NCBI GenBank assembly: GCA_002189035.1
Contig: NEEC01000014.1
Span: forward strand, 64,501 to 128,500
DNA length: 64,000 nucleotides
Reading direction: 5' to 3'
From: Utricularia gibba
Taxonomy: Eukaryota; Streptophyta; Magnoliopsida; Lamiales; Lentibulariaceae
The translations under genes were made by a program, and so were the position numbers. The notes under the pieces are model-generated. The model saw nothing but the letters and a program-made list of their open reading frames with translations. It was not told the DNA's origin and searched no databases. Each line of letters opens with the position of its first letter. Within the stretch, counting starts at the first letter, position 1. Shown in pieces: positions 10,908 to 25,795 of this stretch.

Positions 10908-13637
10908 TCACGCTTTGTGCTCTGTGCGAATGTACGTACGAAAAGAATTCTGAGGTGACACAGTTTTTCCATTCACGAGCACTTGCTCCAAGAAATCCAC
11001 ACGCACGGACGTGAACTCGTACTTCTGATACACCAAAAGAAACATGGGCGACCAAGCAAGCATTCATGCCACCGCCGCATAGATAACGCTGGGAGAGAAA
11101 ACTGCATACCTTCCCCTTCCATGAAAAGTCCACGTGTTGGTAATAAGGGTCTAAGACAGTGACTTGATCCCCTTCTTTAATCTGAAACATGATCGTGATC
11201 GGCAAGCAATTTAAATCATGATTCACTAAACAGCATGCTTAAATTGTAGAACTGATAAGGGTCCCACCGCTTCCTTCTTTATTGCATACACGGAAAGGAC
11301 GTAACATGTCTCACTTGAATCACGCAGCAAATAGTAACTGTTACAGCAAAACAGTGCGATCTCAGAATGAAACATGGAAAATGTGTACAAACGACAAGCC
11401 CTCCGCACAACACACGTAGGATTAGCAGCAGTACACGGTGCAAAAAATGACAGATTTTGAGTAGGAAGAAATGACTCACAAGGGTGAGATATTGCTGTGC
11501 TTGAGACTAAGGGCAACATTTCCTACGATAGCAACTGCTTTGTTTAGACCTGTATGCAGATTCTCTATTTTCTCTCTTCGGTATGGAGGATTCACTAACA
11601 CGCAAAAAAAAAAAAGAAATCCATCACGAGTTCATCTTACAAAAATGAAAAAAAAAATACTTGTAGAATTTCAGTTTCCTTACAGTTGACACTCGCCAGC
11701 GACGAGACCAAGACAGCCAGCTGTTTAATCTTGGTCTGTGACTGGAAAGCAAAGAGACAGCTTTGATTAAATTGTGGGAGACCATATGATTCAGAACACG
11801 CACAAGGCTCGTTCATAACAATAAAAATTATACGCCCAAGAACGCTCAGTAGGCAACAACCGACAACAAACAATCATCTAAATGCAGACAACAAAGAACC
11901 ATCTAAAATGCCATCAACGCCAAGGCTGAGTAGGTTTACCAAGCTCGTTCAGCACACATTCATAGCCACGCGTGTAAGAATGTTTCAACATAGGACTACA
12001 TCATGTTCCACTAAATTAGCCATCAAATCAAGGTTTTCCATCACAGAATCATATATGCAAAATGTCGTCAAAGAAAATAGAAAACAGCAGTCAGAATGGA
12101 ATGTAAACCAGTATCTGCTACATAAGCATCTCACGCGAAGTGAACTATCAATTTTGTCAAGAAGTTCAACGATCTTAGCCACTTCCTGCATAGCATTGAG
12201 ACCAGGATCCCTCAGCGCAGCAGCTTCAAATCCACTCAGGGCTCTATCGTAGTTCTCCAGACGCTTATGTACCTGCGTTTAAATTAGTTTTTTTTTTAAA
12301 TAACAAGGAATCATACGGATAACTTTTCTTTTAGTAAGAAGCATACTAAAGAAGCTGATGAACCAAAAACATTAGCATCCCAGGAAAATGAATCAAATGA
12401 GAAATTGGGCTGAAGGGAAGCAGCATACGATTAAGGGATATCAAAAACAGGCGATTAAATAACCCCATACAGTAAACCAAACATTCTCTAAAATTTCATA
12501 ATGGCTGTTCAATCTAGGCAAAGGCATGGTCTTACTATAGCACAGTTGAAATAGAGGTCAGGATTTGAGGTCATTGTCACATCTTTTTCCTGAAAAATGG
12601 CATATTTATGTCCCAAAAATAAATAATGTGGACAGTAGGTCAAATGAAAACTGTTGAACTATGAACGTACAGCTTGCTGGTACGCTTTCAAAGATTGGGA
12701 AAGTTTCCTATGGTCCCATGATCCGGTGACAAAAAAGGATGTGAGGTAAGCATTTCCTAGGATATCTGCAATTACGAATAAGATGGATATTCAGAAATTT
12801 CAGTTATGCAGCATATTATCTTTTTCAATACTCACACCATGAGTTTCCATCCGCCACATCCAAACCAATAGCCTCCTTTGCATGCATTATGCTATCATCC
12901 ACAAGTTTGGCCTGGTCCTCTTCAGGTCCTGGAAGGCGGGAAACATTCAATCCTCTCTATATATGCTAGAAAGGAAATAGTAATCTTGCCTTGGGCCAGT
13001 TTCCGTTCAAGCATCGAAAGATGACAAAGAAGTCCCTTGTTTGGGCCCTAAAAGTAAGAATTAGAGTGAACATCTACAGTAAGAGAAAATCTTCCTCCAA
13101 ACTCATGGCATTAAAGACAATGACCTTGCTCAACCCAAGCATAAAACAATTCTTTGCGGAAGCTAAATCCGGTTTCTTCCAAAGGCAAGTACCTAAACTT
13201 AACCAAGCGCCTGCATTCGATGGGTTCAGCTTCACCTGAACATAAACTACAAATTCAGCTTCGATAATGATTCATTTAACTGAAGCCATTCTAACTCTGT
13301 CGGTATACGCTTCACTCACAGCCTTGGAAAGATGATCTTCTGCTTCTTTCTTGTACTCAGGTAATGCATCTAACACTTTTCCTCTTAGATACTCATAAGT
13401 TGCTCTTTCCACCGGCGTCCTCCTTTTCTCTGTAGTAATGGCAATTCAAAACAGATCACGCAAAAATGCTACACTCCGTGCAGAGACAAACTCTAAACCT
13501 GGTGGAATTTCGTCGAGCATCTGGAGGATGTGATTTGATTCATCGAGTAGCTTTGAGGTTTTTTCATTCGGATTTGCTGGAAAATGCGTGTCCCGAATCC
13601 GGTAGAGTTCCTCGACAGCCCTTGCCGCCGCTTCCAT
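10908..13637 (-). CDS. TTC5/STRAP-like tetratricopeptide protein with C-terminal OB-fold domain
   Basis: The start is taken at ATG 13637 (MEAAARAVEELYRIRDTHF). Exons then read in order: the TPR-like EYLRGKVLDALPEYKKEAEDHLSKA and KLNPSNAGAWLSLGTCLW units, NKGLLCHLSMLERKLAQ, HAKEAIGLDVADGNSW, LTSFFVTGSWDHRKLSQS, and YDRALSGFEAAALRDP. The C-terminal OB-fold part follows (IKQLAVLVSSLASVN, GDQVTVLDPYY, KYEFTSVRVDFLEQVLVNGK), with TGA at 10910-10908. This domain order is that of TTC5. In animals TTC5 binds nascent tubulin chains and triggers tubulin mRNA decay, and it also acts with p300. The plant role is not established. One intron (12929-12989) appears to be GC-AG and only 61 bases. Only 263 bases separate its ATG from the stop of the upstream FAB1 gene. 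Confidence 0.86.
12929..12989 (-). other. Short GC-AG intron in the TTC5-like gene
   Basis: The exon end CAAG is followed by GCAAGATT instead of GT. The acceptor CTTCCAG precedes GACCTGAAG. Splicing gives LAQGPEEDQAKLV, which continues the TTC5 family alignment. The extended AG|GCAAG context is typical of functional GC donors. The length of 61 bases is near the lower limit for plants. Confidence 0.65.
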
Positions 13638-13900
13638 CGCATCCCCAGTGTTCTTCAGTGTAGTTCGATGTTCAGAATGAACTGCCGCGAATGTGAGCCA
13701 GGACGCCCAAATAATAATCTCTAAAATACACCAGACGGTGAGCCACCGCGCAACGCGCCAAAGCGTAACGTGCACCGAAAATGCGCCGCTAACGTGAGCA
13801 CTGGTGTTGCAGCTGTGTGATTCTTTTATTGGACGACTTGAGATCAGGGTTGGAGAAGGCGTAACAATGGCGGGACGGGAATGGAATGAGAGCAGTGCAG

Positions 13901-16900
13901 TCATGATGACCATTGATCCGGAACTGTTAGAAAATAGGAAGTCATGGCTTTTCTGAATCTTTTTTTGTATTGTTTTGGCGAAACGATGGTCGGAGACGCG
14001 TTCTTCGGCCCCCCTCCGCCGAGTATCCCCGACGCCTTCACCCATGTCTCCAGCTGCTTGTCCCAAGTGTACTGCCTCATGAAGTCTATTATCCCCATCA
14101 CCAGCTCCTTCCTCTCCTCATCAACTCCCACCAACAACGAGTAGTCCATCACGTCCACTGACTGCATTGCCATTTTACACCAACTCAAAAACACATGTTG
14201 CATATGTAACTGATTCACAGGCTGCAAAGTATCTGGCTTCTTACTGCGAGAAACGAAGTATCGTTCCAAACGGCTCTCTCGAGGCTCCGCTTTGCTTTGC
14301 TCCCCACGAAGATCGGATTCCTGCCTACTGTTTCCAGCAGATTCATGTCCAACAGCACCTTGCCCCTCCCCTGTGTGTCCGAAATGTAGCGAGACCGAAG
14401 AGACCCTTTTAGATCGTACACTTTGGATATGTTTCTCTTGTAGAAGAGATTCTCCATCACCATCAAGTCCATCTTCTTCATCTCCTTGCCTCCTTTCACT
14501 TGCCTCACTGTAACCTGCAGGAGTGAATGAAAACCGCTGCTCACCTTAGCTTGTAAAAGTCAGGTCAGGGATATGATGAGGTTCTGAACCTGATACATGC
14601 CGAGGACTTTTGCGAGGCAAGTTGGGCTCCCGGAGTTGAAGGTTTCACTCATGTACTTGAAGTAGTCAGGGCCAAATTCTTCAAAGCACTCCAGCTCTGT
14701 TTTAGTTACCTGCTTAATGACCAGACGCTCGTCCATTGACTTGGCGAAGTAGACATTGCTCTTTCCGCCTTGAGCTCCCCATTTCCTGCACCGGCTGAGT
14801 GACCGTATGAAATCCATTTCACTGGGGCAGCATTTCCTTCTAAGCTCATCGAACTCCCTGGCAAAATAACACGTCACAGAAAACTTGACCTTCCCAGTTG
14901 TTTTACAAGCTTCATCCTCAAAAGAAATCTGAAGATGAGGAGAACGGTTGTGGTCCTCAAAGCTAAAACTTCGATGTTTAACGAGATCTGGATCTATTGA
15001 ACCAGAGGAACGCCAGGAAGAAAGACCAGGAGCTAGTGTATTCGACTTCTTGTTGAGAACCCCACTCAAGGGCTTAAAGAGGATCCGGTTGTCATACTCT
15101 TTGGAACTAAGAGCATATGCTATTATGCTGGTTGGATCCTTGACAAGGTCCAGAGAAACAACATCCTCCAGGCCATTTTGCGGAGTCATCAAACTTGCTC
15201 TCCCTTCAGGAATAAATAGTGCAGAAGTAGATAGGCCCAGTTTCCCAGATGCGCATGGAGATAATTCAGGACTCCCAAGTGTTCCAACAGGATCCCTGAT
15301 CATTTTCCTGTATTCCCCAGAGGCATGGAAGGACCTTAGAGTATTCAAATACAGGGAAGAAGGGGGAAGTCCCTTCCTAATTCTTTCTTGGTTTCTCTGA
15401 GAAGAATCAAAGGAATAAACTCTTGTTGTTCCCTTCAGCCTTCTAATAGATGGACTTTCTCCTTGATTCGTTAGCCTTGAGGAGAACGTGCAAGGATCTT
15501 CCAGACAGTCATCATCTTTAGTCAGTGATGGATATACACCGGACCATGCAGAATCTATATGGTCAGAAAGAATGGATGCAGCAGATGGTCTTCGAACTAA
15601 TGATGTATTACTTTTAAAAGCATTTTCCACATCTTTACTGCAAATTTTCTCCCCTTCTTCCACATACTCAGATGGAAAACTTGACGCATTTGGCTTGTCC
15701 GCATCATTAATCTCAACCACATTACCTGGACAGCTAACACTGCATGCGTCTTGATATTCACTTGGAGATTCAGAGCTGATGGTTCTATTGATTATGTCCT
15801 CAAGAACATGTAAACGGCAATCCCATGATTGGGAGCACATTAGAAGAGAGTGTCTCAGATTACTTATCTCCTCGGAGGCTGACTGATCCAATCGTCCAAT
15901 ATCTTCATTAATTAGCTGTTGTAGATCCTGCAAGAGCAATTATAAGATCATAGAGTAAATAATTGTTATCCGTATTTACACAGAAAACAGGAACAAAGCA
16001 ATGTAGACAGTGCCATGTAACTTTTAACTATACTCAGAAACAATCTACTAGCCTCCGGCACAAAGTGTCACAGATGAAGTCAAATAGCTGAAGCTGAAAC
16101 ATGATGCTTACTTTGAAATAAATCTTGTCCTTGACAAGCATTTTGTTTAGCTCACTGAAACGGCCATGCAACTCATCGCTATCAGGGAATCCATCCAACC
16201 CAACCAAGCTTTTGATCTGAAATGCCTTAAGAATACTTGACACCTCCATAATCAATGCTTCAACTTTTCCAAAAAGCTGTAACATAAAAAAAAAAAAGCC
16301 ATCACAAATGTGTTTCTAACCACATGCATTACTACATTAAGCTGTTACGCTTCTCTCTTGATGACTAGGGAGTAGTTACAAACCTCATATGCTTCCTTCT
16401 TGATACATCTTTGTTCCTCGGGGTGGTTGAATTCAAGAATTGGAGGTGGCAAGTAAACGGAAAGGATATCAATGTGAGAGTATTGAAAGGAAGCGATCAT
16501 ACTACCAAACCTGCAAATGACCACAAAAGGGGAAAAGGTGAACCATGTACTACACAGCATTTACAATCATTGAAAACAATCTTATGAAGTATTAATGAAC
16601 TTCATACCATAAAACCTGAGACAGTCTCGTTGTAATGAATGGCCGCAAGTAGCAACACGATTTCCAGTTATATGGTTATAGAAACTAAGTTCAAGAAATT
16701 TGGCAAAAGAAAGTCCCCAAGCAGCATCAGACATTACAACTCTTCCTGTGGCTGGTGGAACTCCTTCCACAAGTTCACACTGTAGGCATCGATGCCACAT
16801 CCATATCTTTCCATCTTTTTCCCCAGGCAGCTTGAATGAGAGAAGGTGCCTCACTTTTATCGTAAGATTTGCATTCTGGTGAGTATAACATATGACATGG

Positions 16901-19872
16901 GATTCAGTTGGTTCATTGCAGGATTTACAAAGAAACGCCTGCTCAGAAAAATCAAATTAAACATTAAGATACTAGAAATGAATTGAGAAAACAGTAAAAA
17001 CCATACAACAAAAATTTCACCTGATTAAATAGATCATCCCTAAGATACCTCCCTAGTGGTTTGTCTGAAGGCCCATAAAATTTCACTCGAAGTAGCCGAG
17101 TCCGTTCACATGTAGTTCCATTGACCATGCAGTGGCTAGAGAATGAAACTAGTATGCTATGATGGTTATCATTTGGTAAACATTGTTCAGCATCGTCATC
17201 TTTTATGGAACTAGAGTCTTCGACTTCACTTATATGGTTCTCCCTGAGGTAAATTGATTCCTTGGTGGCCGGATTTGAATAACCGGGCTTACCTGCTCCC
17301 AAGCCAATAGCATGAGAATCTCCACATTCTTGGAATATTTCCCTTTTGTATCCAAGCTCATCAGGCACAGGAAAATAATCGTGGTTACTATTCCCAAGCT
17401 CAGACCAGGATTCTTCTAATCCAAGTTCCAATAAAAGATCCAGTGAACCAGGATCATTCCTAGAGATGCAAGCTTCTTCTTTATGACCAATACTTACCTC
17501 ACAGTCAGCAGACTTTATACAGCTGTCCATCTTGGGCAAAATAACACTTGGTGGATTCAAATCGATCTCAGGAAGACTGGCGCCTTCATCAGCAAGAAAA
17601 GATGTTTCTAATGATAAATGGTGCGCAGCAAATACAGCATATTGTACCACATGTTTCACTTTCTTCAATTCTTCATTGGTAGAGCCCCTAAGCACAATCT
17701 GAAAAATAAACACAGATTAAGCCTTTCGATTTATAGAAATAGAAGATGCAGAGATGGATGAAATGACCAACTGAAAATAATGTTCCTGAGGTAGTTCAAG
17801 CAAAATACCGTGCAACCTAAGCGCCTTGGGCAACCTTCGAAATACATAAGAGTTTTTGATGGCTTTCTGTTCAGTTGATTGGAAGACCCATGATCTTCAG
17901 AGACTCTCTCCAAATGGAATAATTCACAATGGCCCAATCTTGCCATGGAGATATGATCAGTCGATGGAGTTATACTGGCACCCGTGCATCGAGCAATCTT
18001 CTCCAATAAGGGCCTTTTAACATTAAGAACCAGAGATATCTCTTTTTTGAGCAAATGTTCCAAAGCGCAAGAAGATACAGTTTTCTCAACGACCAGAACG
18101 TTGGGATGATGTGCCTCAATCTTTGATACAACAGTCTTCAGATGATCATTTTCCTGATTCAAATGTCATATTCCCATTATACTCAAATTAATCGAGTAAA
18201 ATAAAATTTTCAATAAGATTACAACCTGTTGTAACAGTGTCTGGACAGAAGCCAGGAGATTAGGTACTCTTTGATACTCCAAAGCTCCTCCCAAGATCAA
18301 TAATCTAGCATTTTTGTACTCAGATATCATGCGCTTGTGTTTTATATTCTTCGTACAGACTATTCCCTTGACAAGTTTGCTACAGATACAGAAGACGAAA
18401 ATGCAACTAACTCAGGCAAAATAAGAAAATAGTTAGTTCAAAATTAGAAAAAGTGAACAATCCATTTCGGTCCGGAAGATTGCTTGAACTCATAACTAAA
18501 AATATGTCCAGTGGACCTCATTAGTGACAGGAATATCCAAAGATTACCTCTCACCAGGACTTCCTGATGCTACACATTTGACCTTGACATAGTCACAGGG
18601 ATCCATGCTGCCTCCGCTGCTAGTATCAGGCTTTATGTATTTTGCAGCTTTCCATGCTATTGTTGTGATCACATCAAGCCATTCCCCATCATTTGTTGAC
18701 CCTAGATGTTGTGCCTCCAAGAGCTGGGACACAAGAGCTCTAAAATGCTCCTGTATTAGAGGCTTTATTGGGTCCTTGTGATCAAGATCATTCATAGGAA
18801 CTAAGGCATCCACATCAGCAAGCGGAAGGCAAACCTGACCCGAACCCCCAACATCATCATCATCATCTGTACATAAGTGGCTTTCGAACTCACCATTGAT
18901 ACCCTCAGGAGGAGGAGGAAACCAAATAAGACTGTTGGTTTCAAAATTCAATGGCTTAAACCACTTTTTATTCTCCTGCCGAAATTGAGTCGGACAATTG
19001 GAATCCCAAATCCTTTCAGCAAGCTTATTCGGAAGAAAAAGTTCCTGATTATGTGAGCTATCATGTAGAGAACTAGAGTTTTTATCTTTCTGTAGGCCAT
19101 CTCCACCAGAATGAAGATGGGGTCCTGTTTTCAATGAATGTGCCGGTTCCACAGACACAAAACTGTAAAACACGTCTCTAGAACTTACAACACCTGAGTC
19201 AAGCTCAGAATTATCATTAAAGTATTCATTTAGCACACCGAAAAAACTACTGGATGAATCCTCCCCCTCATCATCATCATCACTCCTACACAATAAAGGG
19301 ACACTTTAGAGAAATCCATATGGTTTCAACTAAAATGGAAGATTCGGCTAATCTCTTTTGGGAGTATGCAATTTAAATAAATAAGAATATACTTTGATGC
19401 AACAAAGCTTGGAGCTCGAAAATACATGGATCAATGGCTCAAGATGGAATATGAAAAACAAATCGTTTCTTTACCTGCAGGGAGGGCACTCGACTAATAC
19501 TGGGGGTGGATGAATGGAGGATGGCACATCACTGCCTCTTGTCAGAGGACTTGGAGAATTAACACCAAATCCCTCACCACTAATACTTGGTGACGGTGGT
19601 TCAGGGTTTCCTCTTGGAGACTCAGATGGATAGATTTTATCACAGCAATTTCTGCTACTTTTGCGGAGTACAACACAAAGTTCGCACATCTTCATTCTCG
19701 ATCCAGCATTTGCTGTGTTTTGTGAATGCACAGGCAGTGCTTCGCTCAAGGAATCAAGTTCTTCGATATAATTCTCACAGAAGAAGCTTTTGCAGCTTTT
19801 GCAACAATACTTGGGACAAGACTCAATCATGTCCCCACAACAGCAACATGTGTCTCTATTTCTATCCATCAT
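13901..19872 (-). CDS. FAB1-type phosphatidylinositol-3-phosphate 5-kinase lacking a canonical FYVE domain (FAB1C/D-like)
   Basis: Eleven or so exons give roughly 1,600 residues. The N-terminus (from ATG 19872) is Cys-rich ([23 protein letters not shown]) but lacks the RHHCR-type core of a FYVE domain, as in plant FAB1C/D. A chaperonin-like CCT domain (18400-17030) follows, containing [33 protein letters not shown] and [15 protein letters not shown]. Next is a Cys-rich linker ([20 protein letters not shown]). The C-terminal PIP-kinase domain carries [41 protein letters not shown] and [15 protein letters not shown]. The protein makes PtdIns(3,5)P2 on endosomes and vacuoles and so controls vacuole shape, endosome recycling and stomatal movement. 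Frames join without defects. It is divergent from PDIL2 and runs head-to-tail into the TTC5-like gene. Confidence 0.92.
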
Positions 19873-21932
19873 CTTCAGCCCAAAAAAAACCGGATGTTAA
19901 AAAGCTCCGTGTGAGGCTGGTATCAAACTGTTTCTACCTAGGCAAGCTGTATTAGACTCGTTAAAAGGCTCTAAAACCCACAATAAAAATAGTGGATTTT
20001 TCGTTTCCCAAAGGAGCAACCAGATGCCTTCTCTTTCTCTTTCCAAGCGAAAGATCTAACAGAACGATAACCAACCACAATATGGGTGACTTCCACAAGC
20101 AGGATCACAAAATACTGCCACGAGAAAACTAAAAGCCGCCACTCCAACTCAAAATTTTTATATTTGTAATTACAGGTATGAAGACAACCATATAACAAAA
20201 CACGCCAGAATTTTTGCTGACAAAAATTCAGTCCGTCCCAAAAACAAGAATGGAAATTTTCTAACTGAGTTCGATTCCAGTTGAAAATCCAGAGATCGGT
20301 TTGAGTGTCCCAGATCGGATCAAGACCCACCTATCAAACGAAAGCAAGCGAAAGTGAAAAATCGAGAAGAGGATAAACTTAGACCCAGAAGGCGAATGGA
20401 ATCAGCACATTGAATTTAGCACAGCCGGAGGAGGTTATCCGCCAAGACACTATGGCCCAGGTAAAAGAAAATCGTGGAAGAGGTAAACATGGATACAGGA
20501 CCGTGGACAGGCTACAAGAGAGGAGGGGGAAATAGAATGTTGTAAAGAAATGGGTAAGCGGATAGGAGAATCAAACAGGGTATGATTCCTAGATGACATA
20601 GAGGGTGCGGATAAAAAGCAAGAACAGAAAGAGCACTGAAAAGGCTCCTTTTCTGGCGGCAGCGCAGCAACCGGTAGCAGCTCGCATCTCCACGACCATT
20701 TGTTTCTCCCTCCCACTAAAGACGCATCAACCGTCGTTCAATCCCTCTCCCCAGGAAAAGCAAACGAAGCTTGTTAAAGAGGGTTGTGTAGAAAAGATGG
20801 CATCTGCATACAAACCCCAGGCAGGTTCCAACTCGTCGCTATCGATCAACAAGGAAGGGCGCAGGAGAGGAGAAGAAAAGGAAACACACTTGGCTTTATT
20901 GTATTTGCCGTCCCCAAATGGTTTTATTTTTTTATTTTTTTAATTGGCGGTGACTTGGCGTCTCATTGGTAGTGGGCCCACGGCCTACATAACATAACAA
21001 CATCCTTTGCGGTGGCGGTAATAATCTATGGGGCGTTTGGATTCTTCCCGGCGGTAAGAAAAAAAAAGAATCATGGATGGACAGGCAGAGGCTGCGCTGC
21101 TTGGCGAAAAAAGTAATGCCTGTTGGAGTTGGACATGCGTGTGCTGCAGTGCCAGTGATGGATAATCCCATCCCGGCGGCGGCGGCGGCGGCGCTCCTGG
21201 TCCCCGTCCCCCAACCAATATTCATTCATTCGTTCTTTCCTCTTCCGGTTTTCCCAATATTGCGGCAGGGCACCCCGGTCCATTCCTCGCTCACTCAGTC
21301 ACAGCACATTGGCATGGACGGGATGGGGATGGGGATGGGGATGGTCAGACTCGGCGCGCTGCCACTACAAAAACGTGATCCAAAGAAAACCAGGGCAGTT
21401 ACTACCAAGTGCAATTATTTACTTACAGAGGGGGGCTGGGCAGGGCAGGCAATGAATTAGCTGATGATGTTAATGACAGCGCCTTCCAGCAGAAAAATAC
21501 GATTTGGAATTGGTTAAGTTCACCAGACAGAGGGTTTGGGAGTGGGGATCAGGGATGGAGCCAGGTGCTTGTTTCCTTTTGGTTCACCACACCACACCAC
21601 ACCACACCACAGCTCAGCTGGTTTAGTCGAATCGGACTTTGCCTCCTCCCCACCTTATCTAAATAAGACATTATTATTTTGGGAATTACCGAAATAGACA
21701 CTCGGGCTGAGTGCAGGCTTCGGCCCACTGGAACTCGAAGACAGGCCCAAACATCAGCCCATTTCCAACCTCCCCACAACGTGGCGCTCCCCAATAGGGC
21801 GCACCACGCAGGGTTGACTTGTTACGTGCGCTGCAGCCTACAGCAGTAGGATTGTGGAAGTCGCGCTGAATGCTTCCTGTTTCTTAATACCGACTGGTGG
21901 AATTGGAATTGTGACTGCAAGTGGAAGCGCCA
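19873..21932. promoter_or_regulatory. Divergent intergenic region between FAB1 and PDIL2
   Basis: No gene is supported. It contains a TGGGCCCA palindrome near 20974, a (GGC)n run at 21174-21193, a G-quadruplex motif at 21320-21340, an (ACCAC)n run at about 21586-21610 and TGGGCY-type site II cores at about 21720-21762 close to the PDI start. These simple repeats sit in the expected promoter and 5' UTR zone of the PDI gene. Confidence 0.5.
21320..21340 (+). promoter_or_regulatory. G-quadruplex-forming motif
   Basis: Four G-runs (21320-21322, 21325-21328, 21331-21334, 21337-21340) are separated by two-base AT loops. This fits the G3+ N1-7 rule with very short loops, about 590 bases upstream of the PDI start codon. 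Confidence 0.6.
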
Positions 21933-24206
<2,274 letters not shown>

Positions 24207-25795
24207 TAACCTATCCGCAGCTGCTGATGCCCATGAGTGAGCGAGGTATCTTGTTGATTCTCTGGATCGCTGCGCAAATTGTACCAAAGAAAGGAGAGCA
24301 ATAATCCAGTGTTCGACATAGAGAGCAGGTTTCTTTTTCTATTTTTTTTCCCCTAAAGCTACAACCAAACCTTGGCATGTTGAGATCATTCACCCCCTTT
24401 ATGGCATGTGACATTTCCTCGTAGACGAAGATCTCTGCTTCTTCAACCATCTCCACATCTTCAATCCAATCAGAGTTTCCGCATCAGAAGCAATGCCGCT
24501 TCATTCCCACGTAAAAACTCATACCCAGAAACCATCTGCAATCCCATCATAATAAGTGATGTCACAGCTACTCATGAACTATTGGGTGACTACAAGAAGG
24601 CGCGTTAATCCTCAACGCAAAAAAAAAAAAAAAAAAAGCGAGTTTGTGAACACATACCGCTTTCTATCGAACTATTTCGACCCAGAATTAGAGCAGTCAA
24701 AAAAAAAAAAAAAATTGGCAAGGGGATCACCAGATGTAGAATGAAGAGCTAAGAAGAATCAGCATCCATGGCGCGAAACATTCAGGCTCCGGAATAAGGG
24801 TGGAGGTTGATCCTATCTCATACTTATCGTCGCTGGTGAAATCAGACAAACGAAAGGACGGGTGATCGACAAATCCACCTGAAGAAGGGGGGATCCTGTC
24901 TTCTTCCTACAGGAGGAAGACATCGTTCATTTATTGTCTAGATCTTCATTGCAATGCCAGATGTTCTCTTCTTACTTGCCTGTCCAAACTAGACTATCCC
25001 TGAAATTCGCTGATGTCCACAAACTCGGCGTCGAGTTTCCACTTCTGTCTTCACTCCTCCCAAATTCTCTAAGGATATGCGTATGGTAAACCTGCGGAAC
25101 ATCCATCCAGGTTAGGCTACCCCTCGGGAAATTCACATGAGATGCAATACGGCACCTTTTCCATTCATTGGAGTGTGCAACTGAAGCTATATGGATGAGG
25201 TGTCTCCGTGATCCTTCTTTCAATTCACGTTATAATTTTTCTAACGGTCACCTTTTTGAACGCCCTTTCTCTAACGGCAACTGCGTAACTCTCTGCAGCT
25301 TTCCTTTACTTCAGTTCAAGAGCCATCACGATCGTCACTTATGCGCTCCAACGGTCTCTTGCTGTCCGCGTCCCCTAAAACCTCGGGGGAAATAAATTAA
25401 AACTCTTTACTTCTATGTCTGCATTTTTATTTTTTGGGAGTCTCGAATTTTGGGAAACGATCACCACCAGAGCGGCGAGCCTTTCGGAGGTGTGGGATTC
25501 AATGAATAATTAGTAAACAAGGGTGGAAAAAGGAGAGGTAGTTGACAAAGCCATGCCTGGCCGCAGAAATCAAACCAAGTTCTCATTTTTTTTTTCCTCA
25601 AGTTTCTCCTGCATTTTTTTCTGTCTTCTTTCCAAGAAAGCAGAGAGTGTTGCGGATCTGGCCTGCTTCTTCACGTCGGGAGGAACTGTTCTGCACCTTA
25701 AAAGGCAAGTTCTACAGGTGCTAGAGCTTACATTCTCATTTCTTGCATTGTTTGATGTTGAAGGTTTGTGATTGGCAACCGTAGTGTTATTCTTC
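24207..25795. other. Intergenic region between PDIL2 and KIN-14, 1.6 kb
   Basis: No gene is supported. Two long A-runs lie at about 24619-24638 and 24700-24714. The rest should be the 3' UTR of the PDI gene and, near the right end, the promoter and 5' UTR of KIN-14. Open frames at 24408-24608, 24972-25223 and 25570-25917 have no recognisable features. Confidence 0.5.

Noticed and set aside
13638..14066. N-terminal extension of the TTC5-like protein up to 14066
   Set aside because: The family N-terminus begins at Met 13637, and the extension overlaps the last FAB1 exon in another frame.
14948..15400. Plus-strand open frame over the large FAB1 exon
   Set aside because: It is a shadow of the minus-strand kinase gene and has no motif of its own.
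20255..20300. GTTCGATTCC, resembling a tRNA T-arm
   Set aside because: No acceptor stem, D-arm or anticodon arm could be placed around it.
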